Shown in pieces: positions 1 through 9,035 of a stretch of DNA of 64,000 nt (within the stretch, counting starts at the first letter, position 1; each line of letters begins with the position of its first letter). The notes below the pieces were generated by a model. The model saw nothing but the letters and a program-made list of their open reading frames with translations. It was not told where the DNA came from and did no database searches. The stretch is from contig NZ_JIAW01000021.1 of the NCBI RefSeq assembly GCF_000620625.1, positions 83,434 to 147,433 of the forward strand, read 5' to 3'. The position numbers and the translations under genes were made by a program. Origin of the DNA: Mycobacterium sp. URHB0044 (GTDB lineage: Bacteria; Actinomycetota; Actinomycetes; Mycobacteriales; Mycobacteriaceae).

Positions 1-303
1 GCCCGCGGCGTGACCGACCACGCGGCGCACATCGACGATCTGATCTCCGCGCACCTGCACGGGTGGACGCTGGAGCGGCTCCCCGCGGTCGACCGCGCGA
101 TCCTGCGGGTTGCGGTGTGGGAGTTGCTGCACGCCGACGACGTGCCCGAGGCGGTGGCCGTCGACGAGGCTGTCGAACTGGCCAAGAGCCTGTCCACGGA
201 CGATTCGCCGAACTTCGTGAACGGCGTGCTCGGCCAGATCATGTTGGTGACTCCGCAGATCCGTGCCGCCGCGGCTGCCGTCCGCGGGGCCCCGGAGGGA
301 TAG
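1..303 (+). CDS. nusB: Transcription antitermination factor NusB (5'-truncated by window edge)
   Basis: The reading frame is open from the first base, and about 100 C-terminal residues are visible of a family usually 140-170 aa long. The visible part is the all-helical NusB C-terminal half: a WTLERLPAVDRAILRVAVWEL helix, then an acidic EAVELAKSLSTDDSPNFVNGVLG segment that is near-invariant in NusB. NusB pairs with NusE (S10) on boxA RNA in rRNA antitermination. Only 2 bp separate it from the next gene, so the two are probably co-transcribed. The real start lies upstream of the window; the GTG at position 10 is internal. Confidence 0.95.
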   Translation, partial: ARGVTDHAAHIDDLISAHLHGWTLERLPAVDRAILRVAVWELLHADDVPEAVAVDEAVELAKSLSTDDSPNFVNGVLGQIMLVTPQIRAAAAAVRGAPEG

Positions 304-305
304 CC

Positions 306-848
306 ATGAGCGTGCCGCAGGACTGGGCGCCGTACGCGACCGTGGAGGAAGCGGCCAGGGTTTATTTGCGCGACCCTGAACTGGCACTGGACCAACTGCG
401 GTCGCTGGTGGACTTTCCGACGATCAAGTCGTTCATCATGTCCCGCGGCGCAACGGAGGAGTCCTGGGGCGAGGCGCTGTGGCAGGAGATCGTGCTCACC
501 GACGGTCGCCGCCTCATCATGTGGCGCGCTGACGATGAACTGTCGTCGGTCGAGGGCCGCGAGCCGCGCCGGACGCTGGACGCGTCGATCCGGACGATCC
601 TGTTGTCGACCATCACCGACCACATCCTGACCACCGAGTTCGAGATCCTCGACGACGGAACCCGCCGGCTGGCCGAAGTGCGGCTGCGGATGTACACCCA
701 ACTGCTCACCCGCACGCGGCAGAAGTCTGCCGTCGACACCGATCTGTTCTGCGAATCGTTCCGCTATACCAAGACCGTCGACAACGGTGGCCTGGCCCAG
801 ATGCAGCGGCTGCTGCAGTTCGGCCGGATGCTGTCGCGGTCGATGTGA
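306..848 (+). CDS. Conserved mycobacterial hypothetical protein downstream of nusB
   Basis: A 180-aa cytosolic protein with no signal peptide or membrane segment. The ATG at 306 lies 2 bp after the nusB stop and is preceded by a GGAGGG-like sequence inside the nusB end. A longer frame starting at 63 would run out of frame through nusB and is rejected. The protein is rich in charged helices (VEEAARVYLRDPELALDQLRS, then ARTRQKSAVDTDLFCESF). In M. tuberculosis the gene after nusB (Rv2532c) also encodes a small conserved protein of unknown function, and this looks like its counterpart. I know no biochemical role. Confidence 0.85.
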   Translation: MSVPQDWAPYATVEEAARVYLRDPELALDQLRSLVDFPTIKSFIMSRGATEESWGEALWQEIVLTDGRRLIMWRADDELSSVEGREPRRTLDASIRTILLSTITDHILTTEFEILDDGTRRLAEVRLRMYTQLLTRTRQKSAVDTDLFCESFRYTKTVDNGGLAQMQRLLQFGRMLSRSM

Positions 849-849
849 G

Positions 850-2004
850 TCACGGACTCAGTGTGAGCAGACGCCTGACGAGCTCCGCCTGACGGTGTGT
901 GTCGGTCTTGTCGAAGATGTGCTGTAGGTGCGTGCGGACAGTCGTGATCGACACCGACAGCTGATCCGAGATCTGGTGTAGGTCGTCGCCGCGTACGACG
1001 GCAAGCGTCACCTTGACCTCCGCGTTGGTGAGCCCGTAGACGCGTTGCAGCTGGACTGCCGTGGGCTCCGGTTCGTTGTCGGGATCCACGATCATCACCA
1101 AAGCAGCAGCGTCACTTGGTATTTCGTCGGTCGGGCCGCGGCGAAGCGGTAGCACGTGAACGACGTAGGGCCGTCTTCCCGAGGGGCGGTCGCACGTGAA
1201 CGACTGCCCGCGACAGGTGTCGGATTCATCGTCGAGCAGAGCGAAGTGGATTGCGCCACGCAACTTTCGGCCCACGTGTGTAGTCATGGCGCCCAGGTGT
1301 CCGGATCGCATCCGCAAGCCGTCCTCCGCGCGAAGCATCCGTTCGGCGGCACTGTTGGCGTTGATCACCACACCGTCCAGTCCGACCAGGATCATGCCGT
1401 GCCGGACCGCATCAAGGGCTCCGGCGAGGTCGGCGTTGAGTTGGGTGAACGCGGACAGCTTGGCTTGAGCGCGCACAGCCTGTTGCAGATGGGGAGTCAG
1501 GCCACTGAGGAACTTGACCCGTTCGGGTGTGTCGAACGGCGCCGAATCGTCCGACGAAGCCACGATGAAGATCGTGGGTCGAGGGCCACCCGTGAGCCGC
1601 ACGAACAGCCCGTCAAGCAAGTCGTTGGGACGCATCCAGCAGTTGTAGAACTCGGACCACCGGTTCGGCACGATGAGTTCGGTCCCGGTGCGCACCACAC
1701 CCACCGGGCCCCTCTGGACGGTGGCCAGCACGTGGTCGAGGTGGCGATAGTGCTCCGCGTAGCTCTTCATGGTGGCATCGGGCAGCGTCGTGTTCTCGAT
1801 CGACCACACCGCACCGTCGGGGGTGGCGAGTGCTCCGCCGATGCCGCCGACCGTCTGATGAACCTCCCGGATGGCCGCTTCCCAGTGCTGGGGAGCGACC
1901 GCGGCGGCGTAGATACCGGAGACTATGCGGGAGAAGTCCTCGACGGTGACCAACGGGCCGTCCCCTTGTCTGCGACATGCTCTGGCATATCGATTTCCCC
2001 TCAT
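850..2004 (-). CDS. LuxR-family transcriptional regulator
   Basis: A 384-aa protein with a C-terminal LuxR/GerE helix-turn-helix (about residues 320-380, core YGLTNAEVKVTLAVVRG...VSITTVRTHLQHIFDKTDTHRQAELV). It follows a roughly 300-aa sensor part of PAS-like appearance (LDAVRHGMILVGLDGVVINANSAAERML). There is no receiver domain with an obvious phospho-Asp, so it is probably a one-component regulator; the ligand is unknown. The start is uncertain: ATG at 2004 has a weak ribosome binding site, and a TTG about 50 bp downstream would begin at LVTVEDFSRIVSG, where typical relatives start. It is divergent from the large secreted protein gene at 2401, which it might regulate. Confidence 0.85.
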   Translation of the reverse strand: MRGNRYARACRRQGDGPLVTVEDFSRIVSGIYAAAVAPQHWEAAIREVHQTVGGIGGALATPDGAVWSIENTTLPDATMKSYAEHYRHLDHVLATVQRGPVGVVRTGTELIVPNRWSEFYNCWMRPNDLLDGLFVRLTGGPRPTIFIVASSDDSAPFDTPERVKFLSGLTPHLQQAVRAQAKLSAFTQLNADLAGALDAVRHGMILVGLDGVVINANSAAERMLRAEDGLRMRSGHLGAMTTHVGRKLRGAIHFALLDDESDTCRGQSFTCDRPSGRRPYVVHVLPLRRGPTDEIPSDAAALVMIVDPDNEPEPTAVQLQRVYGLTNAEVKVTLAVVRGDDLHQISDQLSVSITTVRTHLQHIFDKTDTHRQAELVRRLLTLSP

Positions 2005-2400
2005 CCCGGCGTTGGAGTGAACGGTAGCTGGATCTCATTCATTTGGATGACGTACTGCCGAACGGGGACGTGCTTACTTACCAAGATGTCGGGTCAATCG
2101 GCGCAGCGACACCTGGTGTCCCGGCGCCATGGCAACGGGGTGAGCGACCTATGACGAGGGGTGATGGGTCGGTGGCAACGACCCCTTCGGGACGGCGGCT
2201 GTGGCGTGCCAGCGGTTCCACGCGTTTGGCCGTAACGCCGTTTCGCGGGTTGAGATTCGAGTATCCGACTACTCGAGTGCTTCGGACCGTCGACGAGGAC
2301 GATGAAGGCGCGGTTGGTGGTGGCGTCGTCTCCGGATTGCCGGGCAGGTGAATAGCGACTTCAGCGGGTTGGCCCCAACGGGCCGGTGGGGGGAACTCCG
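2005..2400. other. Intergenic region between divergent LuxR gene and beta-propeller gene
   Basis: This 396-bp stretch has no convincing gene; a 102-codon open frame inside it has no ribosome binding site or recognisable product. It contains the 7-bp inverted repeat TCGAGTA/TACTCGA at 2257-2276, and a strong purine-rich ribosome binding site at about 2386-2395 for the gene at 2401. It presumably holds the promoters of both divergent genes. Confidence 0.5.
2257..2276. promoter_or_regulatory. Perfect 7-bp inverted repeat, candidate operator
   Basis: TCGAGTA, 6-nt spacer, TACTCGA, lying 125 bp before the start of the large secreted protein and about 250 bp from the LuxR gene start. The size and the 20-bp total length fit a dimeric LuxR-type operator. 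Assignment to the neighbouring regulator is inference only. Confidence 0.3.
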
Positions 2401-5400
2401 ATGGGTTACGCGCGATATGTGGGCCGGGTTGGTTCGTTAGCGGTCGCCTTGGGTGTGGGGATAGCCGTGGCAAACACGCCTGGCGTTGCCAATGCCACGC
2501 CGAATGCCGATGCGACGTCGACGGAACCCTCGACGACGGATGGCTCGCCTGCCGGTGCTGCCACGGGAGCGTCGGCGACGGGTACGGCCGAAGCCCCGAA
2601 GGTCCCGTCGGGGTCTCCGGGTTCGGACGGAGGCTCCGATGACCCCGGGGATGATGCCGGGGACGACGCCGGTGCGATGAAGGTGGACGCGACGGGCGGA
2701 TCGATTACCTCGACGACGCCTGGCTCCGCGGGCGCTGCGTTGGCCGACGACGGCACTGCCGGCACGGACACGGACACCACGACCGACCGCGATACTCCTG
2801 CGGCGCGCGTCAAGTCTGGCAAGTCGGACTTCGAATCGTCGCCGGTCAAACCGGCCAAGCGCGCGTCGACGGCCGTGAGCGCGTCCAATGCGGACACCGG
2901 GACGCCACCTTCGGCGAGGCGTAGCGCGTCCGCAGCGGCCGACTCCGTCAGTACGAGAGCGGTGGCACCGTCGGTGCCGCGCTCGACTCAACCCCCCGCG
3001 GCGTTGACCTCGGATATGGCTGCGCCGCAGGCAGTCTCGGCATTCGCGGAGGCGCCCGTGGCACCGTCCTCGGTGGTGTCGCAGTTGGCGTCGACGATGA
3101 TGTCGCTGGTCGGATGGAACCCGTCGGCGGCCGGTGGCGGCCCCGTGACGCCGGGGGAGTCGCCGGTGTCGTTGGTGCTGCTCGGCGCCTGGCGGCGGTT
3201 GTCGCAGCAGTCGCTGGCCGGCGAATCATCAACGACCGCCTCGGATTCCACGCAAACCTCGTTGAAGCTTGCGAGCACCGATACCGGTGGCGCCCAGCCG
3301 ATGATGGCGTTGGCGGCGACGGCGGTCAACGCCGCGCCCACCGCATCGCCGACGGTGAATGCGCCCGACGACGTCAACGCGGGCAAGGTGACGGGGTCGC
3401 TGAACGCCACCGATCCCGAGGGCAGCACGCTGACCTACGCCGTCACCGGCACACCGGCGAATGGCGCGGTCACGGTCGATGGAGCGGGCAACTACGCCTA
3501 CACGCCGACGCAAGCGGTACGCCTGGCCGCGAGTCAGACTCCGGGGGCCGACACCGACAGCTTCACCGTCACCGTCAGCGACGGCCAAGCCAGCACGCCT
3601 GTCGCCGTGACGGTGCCCATCTCGTCGATGCAGACGTCACTGAACGCGCCGACCACCGTCGGGACGAACCCTTCGGCGCTCGCGCTGAGCGGCAACTACG
3701 CATACCTGGCCAACCAGGGATCCAATACGGTGTCGGTAATCGACACGCGCACTGGGCAACTCGTCGACACCAATCTCGCCACTCCCACCGTGGTCGATCC
3801 CATCACGGTCGGCACGTCTCCGGCCGCAGTGGTCGCGACGTCCAACGGAAAGGTGTACGTCGCCAACAGCGGCAGTGGCACGGTATCGGTGATCAGCACG
3901 TCGACCAACAAGGTGACCAAGACCATCCAGGTCGGTTCCTCACCGCAGGGGTTGGCGGTCAGCCCGGACGGCAGCAAGGTCTACGTCGCCAACAGCGGCA
4001 GCGGCACGGTGTCGGTGATCAGCACGTCCAGCGACGCCCTCGTCGACGTCAACCCGGTCACCTGGTGGGCAGTCGACTCGATCGCGGTCGGCTCGTCGCC
4101 GACCGGGCTCGCCGTCAGCCCCGATGGCTCCCGGCTCTACGTGGCCAACAAGGGAAGTGGCACGGTGTCGGTGATCAACACGGCGAGCTACGGCGTCACC
4201 AACACCATCACGGCTGGAACCCAGCCCACCAGCCTCGCCGTCAGTCCCGACAACAAGTCGGTCTACGCGACCAACACCGGCAGCAGCACCGTGACCGTCA
4301 TCGACGCCACGAACGCCGCCACGAACGCCTACACCGTGCGCAAGACCGTCGCGGTGGGCACTTCCCCCAGTTCGGTGAAGTTCAGCCCGGACGGCAGCCT
4401 CGCGTACGTCGCCAACGGGAACGACTCGATCTCGGTGATCGACACCAGGAGCACGACAGTGACTCGCACCCTGGCGATCGATCCCGCGGCCGAGACGGGA
4501 GGGCACAGCATCGCGCTGAGCGCCGACGGCAACACGATCTACGTCACCGATGCCGTCGACCGCAATGTGCGCGTCCTGAAGTTGGCGCACGTCAACTCCG
4601 CTCCGACGCCCAAGGGGCTGCCGACGGTGACCGGCACCGATTCGACGACGGGGGCGGTCACGGGATCGGTCAACGTCACCGACATCGACGGCGACAAACT
4701 GACCTTCGCCACCGCACCGAACACGGGCCCGGCGAGCGGCACGGTCACCTACGGTGAGGTCACCGGTACCTACACCTACACGCCGACCGACGCGGCGCGG
4801 CAGCAAGCGGCGCAGACCAGCACCGAGGACTACGACCACTTTACGGTCAACGTCGGCGACGGCCAAGCGACTACGGCGGTTCCCGTCACCGTCGTGATCT
4901 CGCCGAAGGCGGCCGTACCGCCACCTCCGAGCGGGGGCGCCCCGACCACGACGCCAATCCCGGTGGGAAGCAACCCGAATGGGGTGGCGGTGGCCGGAAA
5001 CCAGGCCTACGTGGTGAACGCCGACAGCACCGTGTCGGTGATCGACACGACCTCCGGGCAGGTCGTCAAGACCATCGCCGTCGGATACGCGCCGACGCGG
5101 GCCACTGCCGCTCCCGACGGCAAGCGGGTGTACGTCGCGAACTACGACTCCGTTTCGGTCATCGACACCAGCACCAACACGGTCGCGGCGACGATCTACG
5201 TGCCCAACGAGTGTGGCGAGTGCTACAACGGCGTCTACGACGTGGTCGTCAGCCCCGACAGCAAACGGGCGTACGCCGCCGTCGGCGACGGCAGCATTTC
5301 CGTGATCGACACCGATCCGACGCACACCACGACCTACAACAAGGTCATCTCGACGTCGAATGTCGGTGTGTGGGACGGCGATTTGGAGATCAGCGGAGAT

Positions 5401-5997
5401 GGGCGCCGGCTCTATGCGGGCGCTCCGACCGACGACGCCGTGTACGTCATCGACACGTCGACCATGACCGTCACCAAGGCCGTGCACGTCGGACCGGCGT
5501 GGAATGCCGACGCCTTCCACAACGAGGTGGTCGACAGCACGTACAACGTGGCCGTCAGCCCCGACGGCAATCGCCTGTACGTCACCGAGCGGGTGCTCGT
5601 CGTCGACCGCGGCGTCGGCGGCCAGACCAGCGGCTGGTTCATCACCGACGACCAAGGCCGCAATTGGCTGGTGACAGGCACTTACAGCGCGGTGTCGGTG
5701 ATCGACACCAACCCGGCGAGTGCCACCTACAACACGGAGATCGGACGGATCACCGTGCCCGCCGGTGCCTACGACGTGGCGTTCAGCCCCGATGGCAGCA
5801 CCGCCTACGTGACACATTCGGACGGAAAGTCAGTCACGATGATCGACACCCGCACCAACCAGGTGATCCGTACGTTCACCACCGATCAGAGCTCAAATGC
5901 GGTCAGCCGCAGAATCGCGGTGGGTGGCAACGGCAAGCTCTACGTGACGGACTCCGCCGACAACCTGCTGTACGTCACGTCCTTCACGACGGTATGA
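2401..5997 (+). CDS. Large secreted Ig-like/VCBS and YVTN beta-propeller protein
   Basis: A 1198-aa predicted exported protein. The start at 2401 is chosen for the purine-rich Shine-Dalgarno 5-8 nt upstream and because MGYARYVGRVGSLAVALGVG begins a typical mycobacterial signal peptide ending at about residue 32 (ANA). An in-frame GTG at 2386 overlaps that site. Residues ~33-300 are Ser/Thr/Ala-rich low complexity. An Ig-like VCBS-type module follows (~310-405, NATDPEGSTLTYAVTG...DSFTVTVSDG). Then come about seven YVTN-type blades (~415-735, repeated VSPDGSKVYVANSGSGTVSVI). A second VCBS module (~740-835) and a second propeller (~845-1195) complete it. The propeller resembles YncE/lactonase folds; no catalytic residues are evident. 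It is probably a surface adhesion or ligand-binding protein. Confidence 0.85.
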   Translation: MGYARYVGRVGSLAVALGVGIAVANTPGVANATPNADATSTEPSTTDGSPAGAATGASATGTAEAPKVPSGSPGSDGGSDDPGDDAGDDAGAMKVDATGGSITSTTPGSAGAALADDGTAGTDTDTTTDRDTPAARVKSGKSDFESSPVKPAKRASTAVSASNADTGTPPSARRSASAAADSVSTRAVAPSVPRSTQPPAALTSDMAAPQAVSAFAEAPVAPSSVVSQLASTMMSLVGWNPSAAGGGPVTPGESPVSLVLLGAWRRLSQQSLAGESSTTASDSTQTSLKLASTDTGGAQPMMALAATAVNAAPTASPTVNAPDDVNAGKVTGSLNATDPEGSTLTYAVTGTPANGAVTVDGAGNYAYTPTQAVRLAASQTPGADTDSFTVTVSDGQASTPVAVTVPISSMQTSLNAPTTVGTNPSALALSGNYAYLANQGSNTVSVIDTRTGQLVDTNLATPTVVDPITVGTSPAAVVATSNGKVYVANSGSGTVSVISTSTNKVTKTIQVGSSPQGLAVSPDGSKVYVANSGSGTVSVISTSSDALVDVNPVTWWAVDSIAVGSSPTGLAVSPDGSRLYVANKGSGTVSVINTASYGVTNTITAGTQPTSLAVSPDNKSVYATNTGSSTVTVIDATNAATNAYTVRKTVAVGTSPSSVKFSPDGSLAYVANGNDSISVIDTRSTTVTRTLAIDPAAETGGHSIALSADGNTIYVTDAVDRNVRVLKLAHVNSAPTPKGLPTVTGTDSTTGAVTGSVNVTDIDGDKLTFATAPNTGPASGTVTYGEVTGTYTYTPTDAARQQAAQTSTEDYDHFTVNVGDGQATTAVPVTVVISPKAAVPPPPSGGAPTTTPIPVGSNPNGVAVAGNQAYVVNADSTVSVIDTTSGQVVKTIAVGYAPTRATAAPDGKRVYVANYDSVSVIDTSTNTVAATIYVPNECGECYNGVYDVVVSPDSKRAYAAVGDGSISVIDTDPTHTTTYNKVISTSNVGVWDGDLEISGDGRRLYAGAPTDDAVYVIDTSTMTVTKAVHVGPAWNADAFHNEVVDSTYNVAVSPDGNRLYVTERVLVVDRGVGGQTSGWFITDDQGRNWLVTGTYSAVSVIDTNPASATYNTEIGRITVPAGAYDVAFSPDGSTAYVTHSDGKSVTMIDTRTNQVIRTFTTDQSSNAVSRRIAVGGNGKLYVTDSADNLLYVTSFTTV

Positions 5998-6004
5998 CGG
6001 CCGG

Positions 6005-7246
6005 CTAGCGGCTAACTCGCGCGTAGTCCGGCAGTTCGATCGAATCGGCCGTGGTGAAGAACTTCTTGGCCGCGTACGACCGGAACGGCCAGCGCTGCAT
6101 CCAGTTCATCACGATCGCCGTGATCGCGATGTCGGACTTCTTTACCGGCGCGTACCCGTCGAGGCCCGCGGGCAGGGCCTGGCACTTGTCGACGTAGGGT
6201 CGCATGATCTTCCCGTACCGCGCGAGTGCGTCGGTCACCCGCTCGGTGGTCAATCCGCCTTGTGCTGTGGCGATTTCGCCTTCGGCGGCACCCAGTTCGC
6301 CGCCGAGGACGTAGGCACCGACCAGCGCGAGGCTGGTGCCCATCCCGGACAGCGGTGACGCGCAGTAGCCGGCATCGCCGCACAGCGTCACCCTGCCCCG
6401 CGACCACGACTCCATGTGCACCTGCAGGAACGCGTCGAAGTAGAAGTCGTCGGCCTGCGCTGCCGCCTTGACGAGCTCACCGGCGTGCCAACCGGCGGCG
6501 GCGAACCTGTCCGCCAACAGCTTTCGCTGCCCATCGACGTCACGCCGGTCGTAGGTCAACGGCTCCGATCGAAAGGCCAGGCCCGCCTTGGCGATTGCCG
6601 GAACATGCGAGGGTCGCATCGACGCATTCAGCCCGCCTGGGGCCTGGTACATCAGATACCACCCATCCAAACCCGCGGTGTCGGGTGCGGTGAACCATGC
6701 GTTGTACCCGCCCAGCAGTTTCACGAACTGCTCCTCGGGACCGAACGTCAAGCGCCGCACCGCCGAATGGGGCCCGTCGGCGCCGACTACGAGATCCGCC
6801 CGCAGCCGGGTGCCGTCACTGAGCGTCACGTCGACGCCATCGTCACCCTGCTCCAGCGCCGTGATGCCGGTGCCGAAGCGGTAGTCGACCCGGTCCTTGG
6901 TGTGTTGGTAGAGCGCGTCGACCAGATCGCCGCGCAGGATCTCCAGCTTGGAGACCACGCCATTGCCGTCGAACGCTTCAACCGGCATCTCGGCCCGGCG
7001 ACTGCCGTCGGCGCGAACCCAGGCGATGCCGCGCTGCGGTAGGGAGCGGTCGACCATCTCCTCGAGCAGTCCCATGCGTTGCACGACGTCGCGTCCGGCG
7101 CCGCGTAGGTCGACCGTCTGACCGCCCGGGCGGATGCCGGGCGCCAGCTCGACGACCATCACGCGATAGCCGTCGTCGGCAAGCCAGTGGGCCAACGCGG
7201 GTCCGGCGACACCGGCGCCACTGATCAGGATGGTGGGTTGCGTCAT
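6005..7246 (-). CDS. FAD-dependent monooxygenase (PHBH-type)
   Basis: A 413-aa flavoprotein of the aromatic hydroxylase/TetX-like group A family. Visible motifs are the dinucleotide-binding GAGVAG at residues 10-15, the DG motif GADGPHSAVRR near 150, and the second FAD motif CGDAGYCASPLSGMG near 290. The family inserts one oxygen atom into a small aromatic or lipophilic substrate using NAD(P)H and a C4a-hydroperoxyflavin; the substrate cannot be read from sequence. The gene ends 7 bp from the convergent beta-propeller gene. It is divergent from the NTF2-like gene at 7327. Confidence 0.88.
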   Translation of the reverse strand: MTQPTILISGAGVAGPALAHWLADDGYRVMVVELAPGIRPGGQTVDLRGAGRDVVQRMGLLEEMVDRSLPQRGIAWVRADGSRRAEMPVEAFDGNGVVSKLEILRGDLVDALYQHTKDRVDYRFGTGITALEQGDDGVDVTLSDGTRLRADLVVGADGPHSAVRRLTFGPEEQFVKLLGGYNAWFTAPDTAGLDGWYLMYQAPGGLNASMRPSHVPAIAKAGLAFRSEPLTYDRRDVDGQRKLLADRFAAAGWHAGELVKAAAQADDFYFDAFLQVHMESWSRGRVTLCGDAGYCASPLSGMGTSLALVGAYVLGGELGAAEGEIATAQGGLTTERVTDALARYGKIMRPYVDKCQALPAGLDGYAPVKKSDIAITAIVMNWMQRWPFRSYAAKKFFTTADSIELPDYARVSR

Positions 7247-7326
7247 GGCGTTAAGCGTATGTCATACGCATTGGTGGCGACGACCCGATGGCGCAACCAT
7301 TCCTCGAAACTGGGTATCCGCCGCGC

Positions 7327-7701
7327 ATGTCCAACATCGACCTCGATTCCTTGCTCGAACTGGAACGCGCAGGCTGGGATTCGCTGTGCCAGGCCACCGG
7401 CTCGGAGTTCTACGGCGACGTCATGCTGCCCAACGCGCTCATGGTGCTGGCCAACGGCATGGTGATGGACCGCGACACCGTGGTCGCGGCGCTGTCGCAG
7501 TCACCGCCGTGGCGCACCTACGACATTGACGACGCCCGGCTGATCGAAGTCGACGCCGACAACGCGGTGCTGGTCTACACCGGAACCGGATACCGCGACG
7601 GCGAAGAACCCGCGTTCGTCGGGGCGATGGCCAGTGCGTACCACCGCACCGACGACGGATGGAAGCTCGCGCTGTACACGCAGACCCGGATCGACGGCTG
7701 A
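7327..7701 (+). CDS. NTF2-like / DUF4440 family small protein
   Basis: A 124-aa protein with the alpha+beta cone fold signature of the SnoaL/DUF4440 group. It has a helical start (LLELERAGWDSLCQATGSEFYGDVMLPNALMV), a central MVMDRDTVVAALSQSPPWRTYDI and a C-terminal sheet ending in DDGWKLALYTQTRI. Members are ketosteroid-isomerase-like enzymes or stress-associated binding proteins; no catalytic Asp pair can be assigned. The start at 7327 gives the usual length; an ATG at 7288 would add 13 residues. It lies divergent from the FAD monooxygenase and might share its promoter region. Confidence 0.8.
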   Translation: MSNIDLDSLLELERAGWDSLCQATGSEFYGDVMLPNALMVLANGMVMDRDTVVAALSQSPPWRTYDIDDARLIEVDADNAVLVYTGTGYRDGEEPAFVGAMASAYHRTDDGWKLALYTQTRIDG

Positions 7702-7704
7702 CCC

Positions 7705-8922
7705 TCAGGCCTCCAGCGCCTGATAGGTGCGCCGCACGAATCGTGGCTGCGCGGTCTGCAGCCGGGCCAGCGACGTGTTGCCCGCCACGGCGGCGGCCGT
7801 GTCACCGCTCAGGTCGGGCAGGTTCTGCACCAGGTACAGCATGATCAGATCCGCCGACGGATCGGCCTGCCACCACGTGCCGTATGCGCCCGGCCAACTG
7901 AACGTGCCCAGCCCGCCCGGCCCGTACAGCTGACGTGACTTCGCGGGATCGGTCACCACCGACAGGTTCAGCCCGAAGCCACGCCCATTCCAGAACGGCA
8001 TGCCAAGGAAGGGGTGGCGCTTCTGCTCGTCGGTCAGCCGGTCGGTGCGCATCAACCGCACCGACTCCTCCGACAGCACCCGCACGCCGTCCACGACGCC
8101 GCCGCCGAGGAGCATGCGGGCGAAGGTGAGGTAGTCGTCGGCCGTCGACCACAGCCCGGCGCCGCCCGCACAGAACGTCGGCAGGGCCACGCTGGCCGGC
8201 CCCATGACGTCGTCGCGCAGCGTCGGCTGGTCGCCGGTGGACTCGTCGAGCTTGTACATCGTCGCCGCGCGCCTGCGCCCCTGCTGGGTCACCGCGAAAC
8301 CGGTGTCCGTCATGCCGAGCGGCTCGAAGATCCGGTCGGCCAGAATCTCCGACAGTGGTTTGCCCTCGATCCTGGACAACGCGATGCCCAGCACGTCGGT
8401 GGCATGGCTGTAGGTGAGCCGATCACCGGGCTGGTGCGCCAGCGGCAGCGCAGCGAGCTCGGTCAGCCAGCGGTCCTGATCCTGACGAAACATCAACTTG
8501 CCGTAGGCCCGCGACAGCGGGGGACCGACGGAAAAGCCATACGCCAGGCCGCTGCGGTGCGTCATGAGGTCGTCGAATGTGATCGGCCGGCGCAGCGGCA
8601 CGGTCCTGTCCAGTGGTCCAGCCGGGTCGGCCATCACCCGCAACTGCGCCAGTTCGGGCAGGTACGGCGCCACGGCGTCGCCGAGCGCGAACTTGCCCTC
8701 CTCGACCATCGTCATCGCGGCCGCGACGGTGATGGGCTTGCTCATCGACGCGATCCGGAAGACGGTGTCACGCTGCATCGGAAGGCCCGCGTGGACGTCG
8801 CGGTACCCGAGTTCGTTGACCTGCAGCACCTTGCCGCCCTGCCATACCAGCGTGACCGCACCGGCGAGCAGGCCCGCGTCGATCACCTCGCGGATGGACG
8901 CCTGATTGCCGTCGAGATTCAC
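7705..8922 (-). CDS. Serine hydrolase of the beta-lactamase / class C esterase family
   Basis: A 405-aa protein with the SxxK motif SMSK (residues 59-62), a YSH motif near residue 170 in the place of Tyr-x-Asn, and the C-terminal GGLGTFSWPGAYGTWW region typical of EstB-like esterases and LpqK-type proteins. It starts at GTG and has no signal peptide, so it is probably cytosolic. Relatives hydrolyse short-chain esters rather than beta-lactams. The gene is convergent with the NTF2-like gene (3 bp apart) and divergent from the pyrimidine operon; its start is 113 bp from pyrR. Confidence 0.87.
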   Translation of the reverse strand: MNLDGNQASIREVIDAGLLAGAVTLVWQGGKVLQVNELGYRDVHAGLPMQRDTVFRIASMSKPITVAAAMTMVEEGKFALGDAVAPYLPELAQLRVMADPAGPLDRTVPLRRPITFDDLMTHRSGLAYGFSVGPPLSRAYGKLMFRQDQDRWLTELAALPLAHQPGDRLTYSHATDVLGIALSRIEGKPLSEILADRIFEPLGMTDTGFAVTQQGRRRAATMYKLDESTGDQPTLRDDVMGPASVALPTFCAGGAGLWSTADDYLTFARMLLGGGVVDGVRVLSEESVRLMRTDRLTDEQKRHPFLGMPFWNGRGFGLNLSVVTDPAKSRQLYGPGGLGTFSWPGAYGTWWQADPSADLIMLYLVQNLPDLSGDTAAAVAGNTSLARLQTAQPRFVRRTYQALEA

Positions 8923-8997
8923 CGGGCCAGCCTAGCCAGCCTCTCGAGCGCAGGCTCGCGAGTGTTAAGCTGCCCGGCAGTTCGACGTCCTTTAACG

Positions 8998-9024
8998 ATC
9001 CGTCCCGAGAGGCGGAGAAGGAGG
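8998..9024 (+). promoter_or_regulatory. PyrR-binding RNA motif and Shine-Dalgarno of pyrR leader
   Basis: The sequence UCCCGAGAGGC at 9003-9013 matches the PyrR recognition loop UCCNGNGAGGY at every fixed position and can fold as a hairpin (CCG 9000-9002 with CGG 9013-9015, CC 9004-9005 with GG 9011-9012, loop CGAGA). Five bases later is the Shine-Dalgarno AAGGAGG (9018-9024) for the TTG start at 9036. In M. smegmatis PyrR is known to repress its own operon at translation by binding the leader. The placement here fits that: UMP-loaded PyrR on the hairpin would hide the ribosome binding site. A possible -10 hexamer TAAGCT lies at 8966-8971. Confidence 0.75.
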
Positions 9025-9035
9025 TCCAGGTCATC

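Noticed and set aside
2043..2351. 102-codon frame between the LuxR gene and the propeller gene
   Set aside because: No ribosome binding site and no recognisable product; the region is better explained as divergent promoters.
3940..5817. 625-codon antisense frame in the beta-propeller gene
   Set aside because: It mirrors the repeated plus-strand blades; the repeated VDHRHR-like pattern is the reverse complement of the YVTN repeats.
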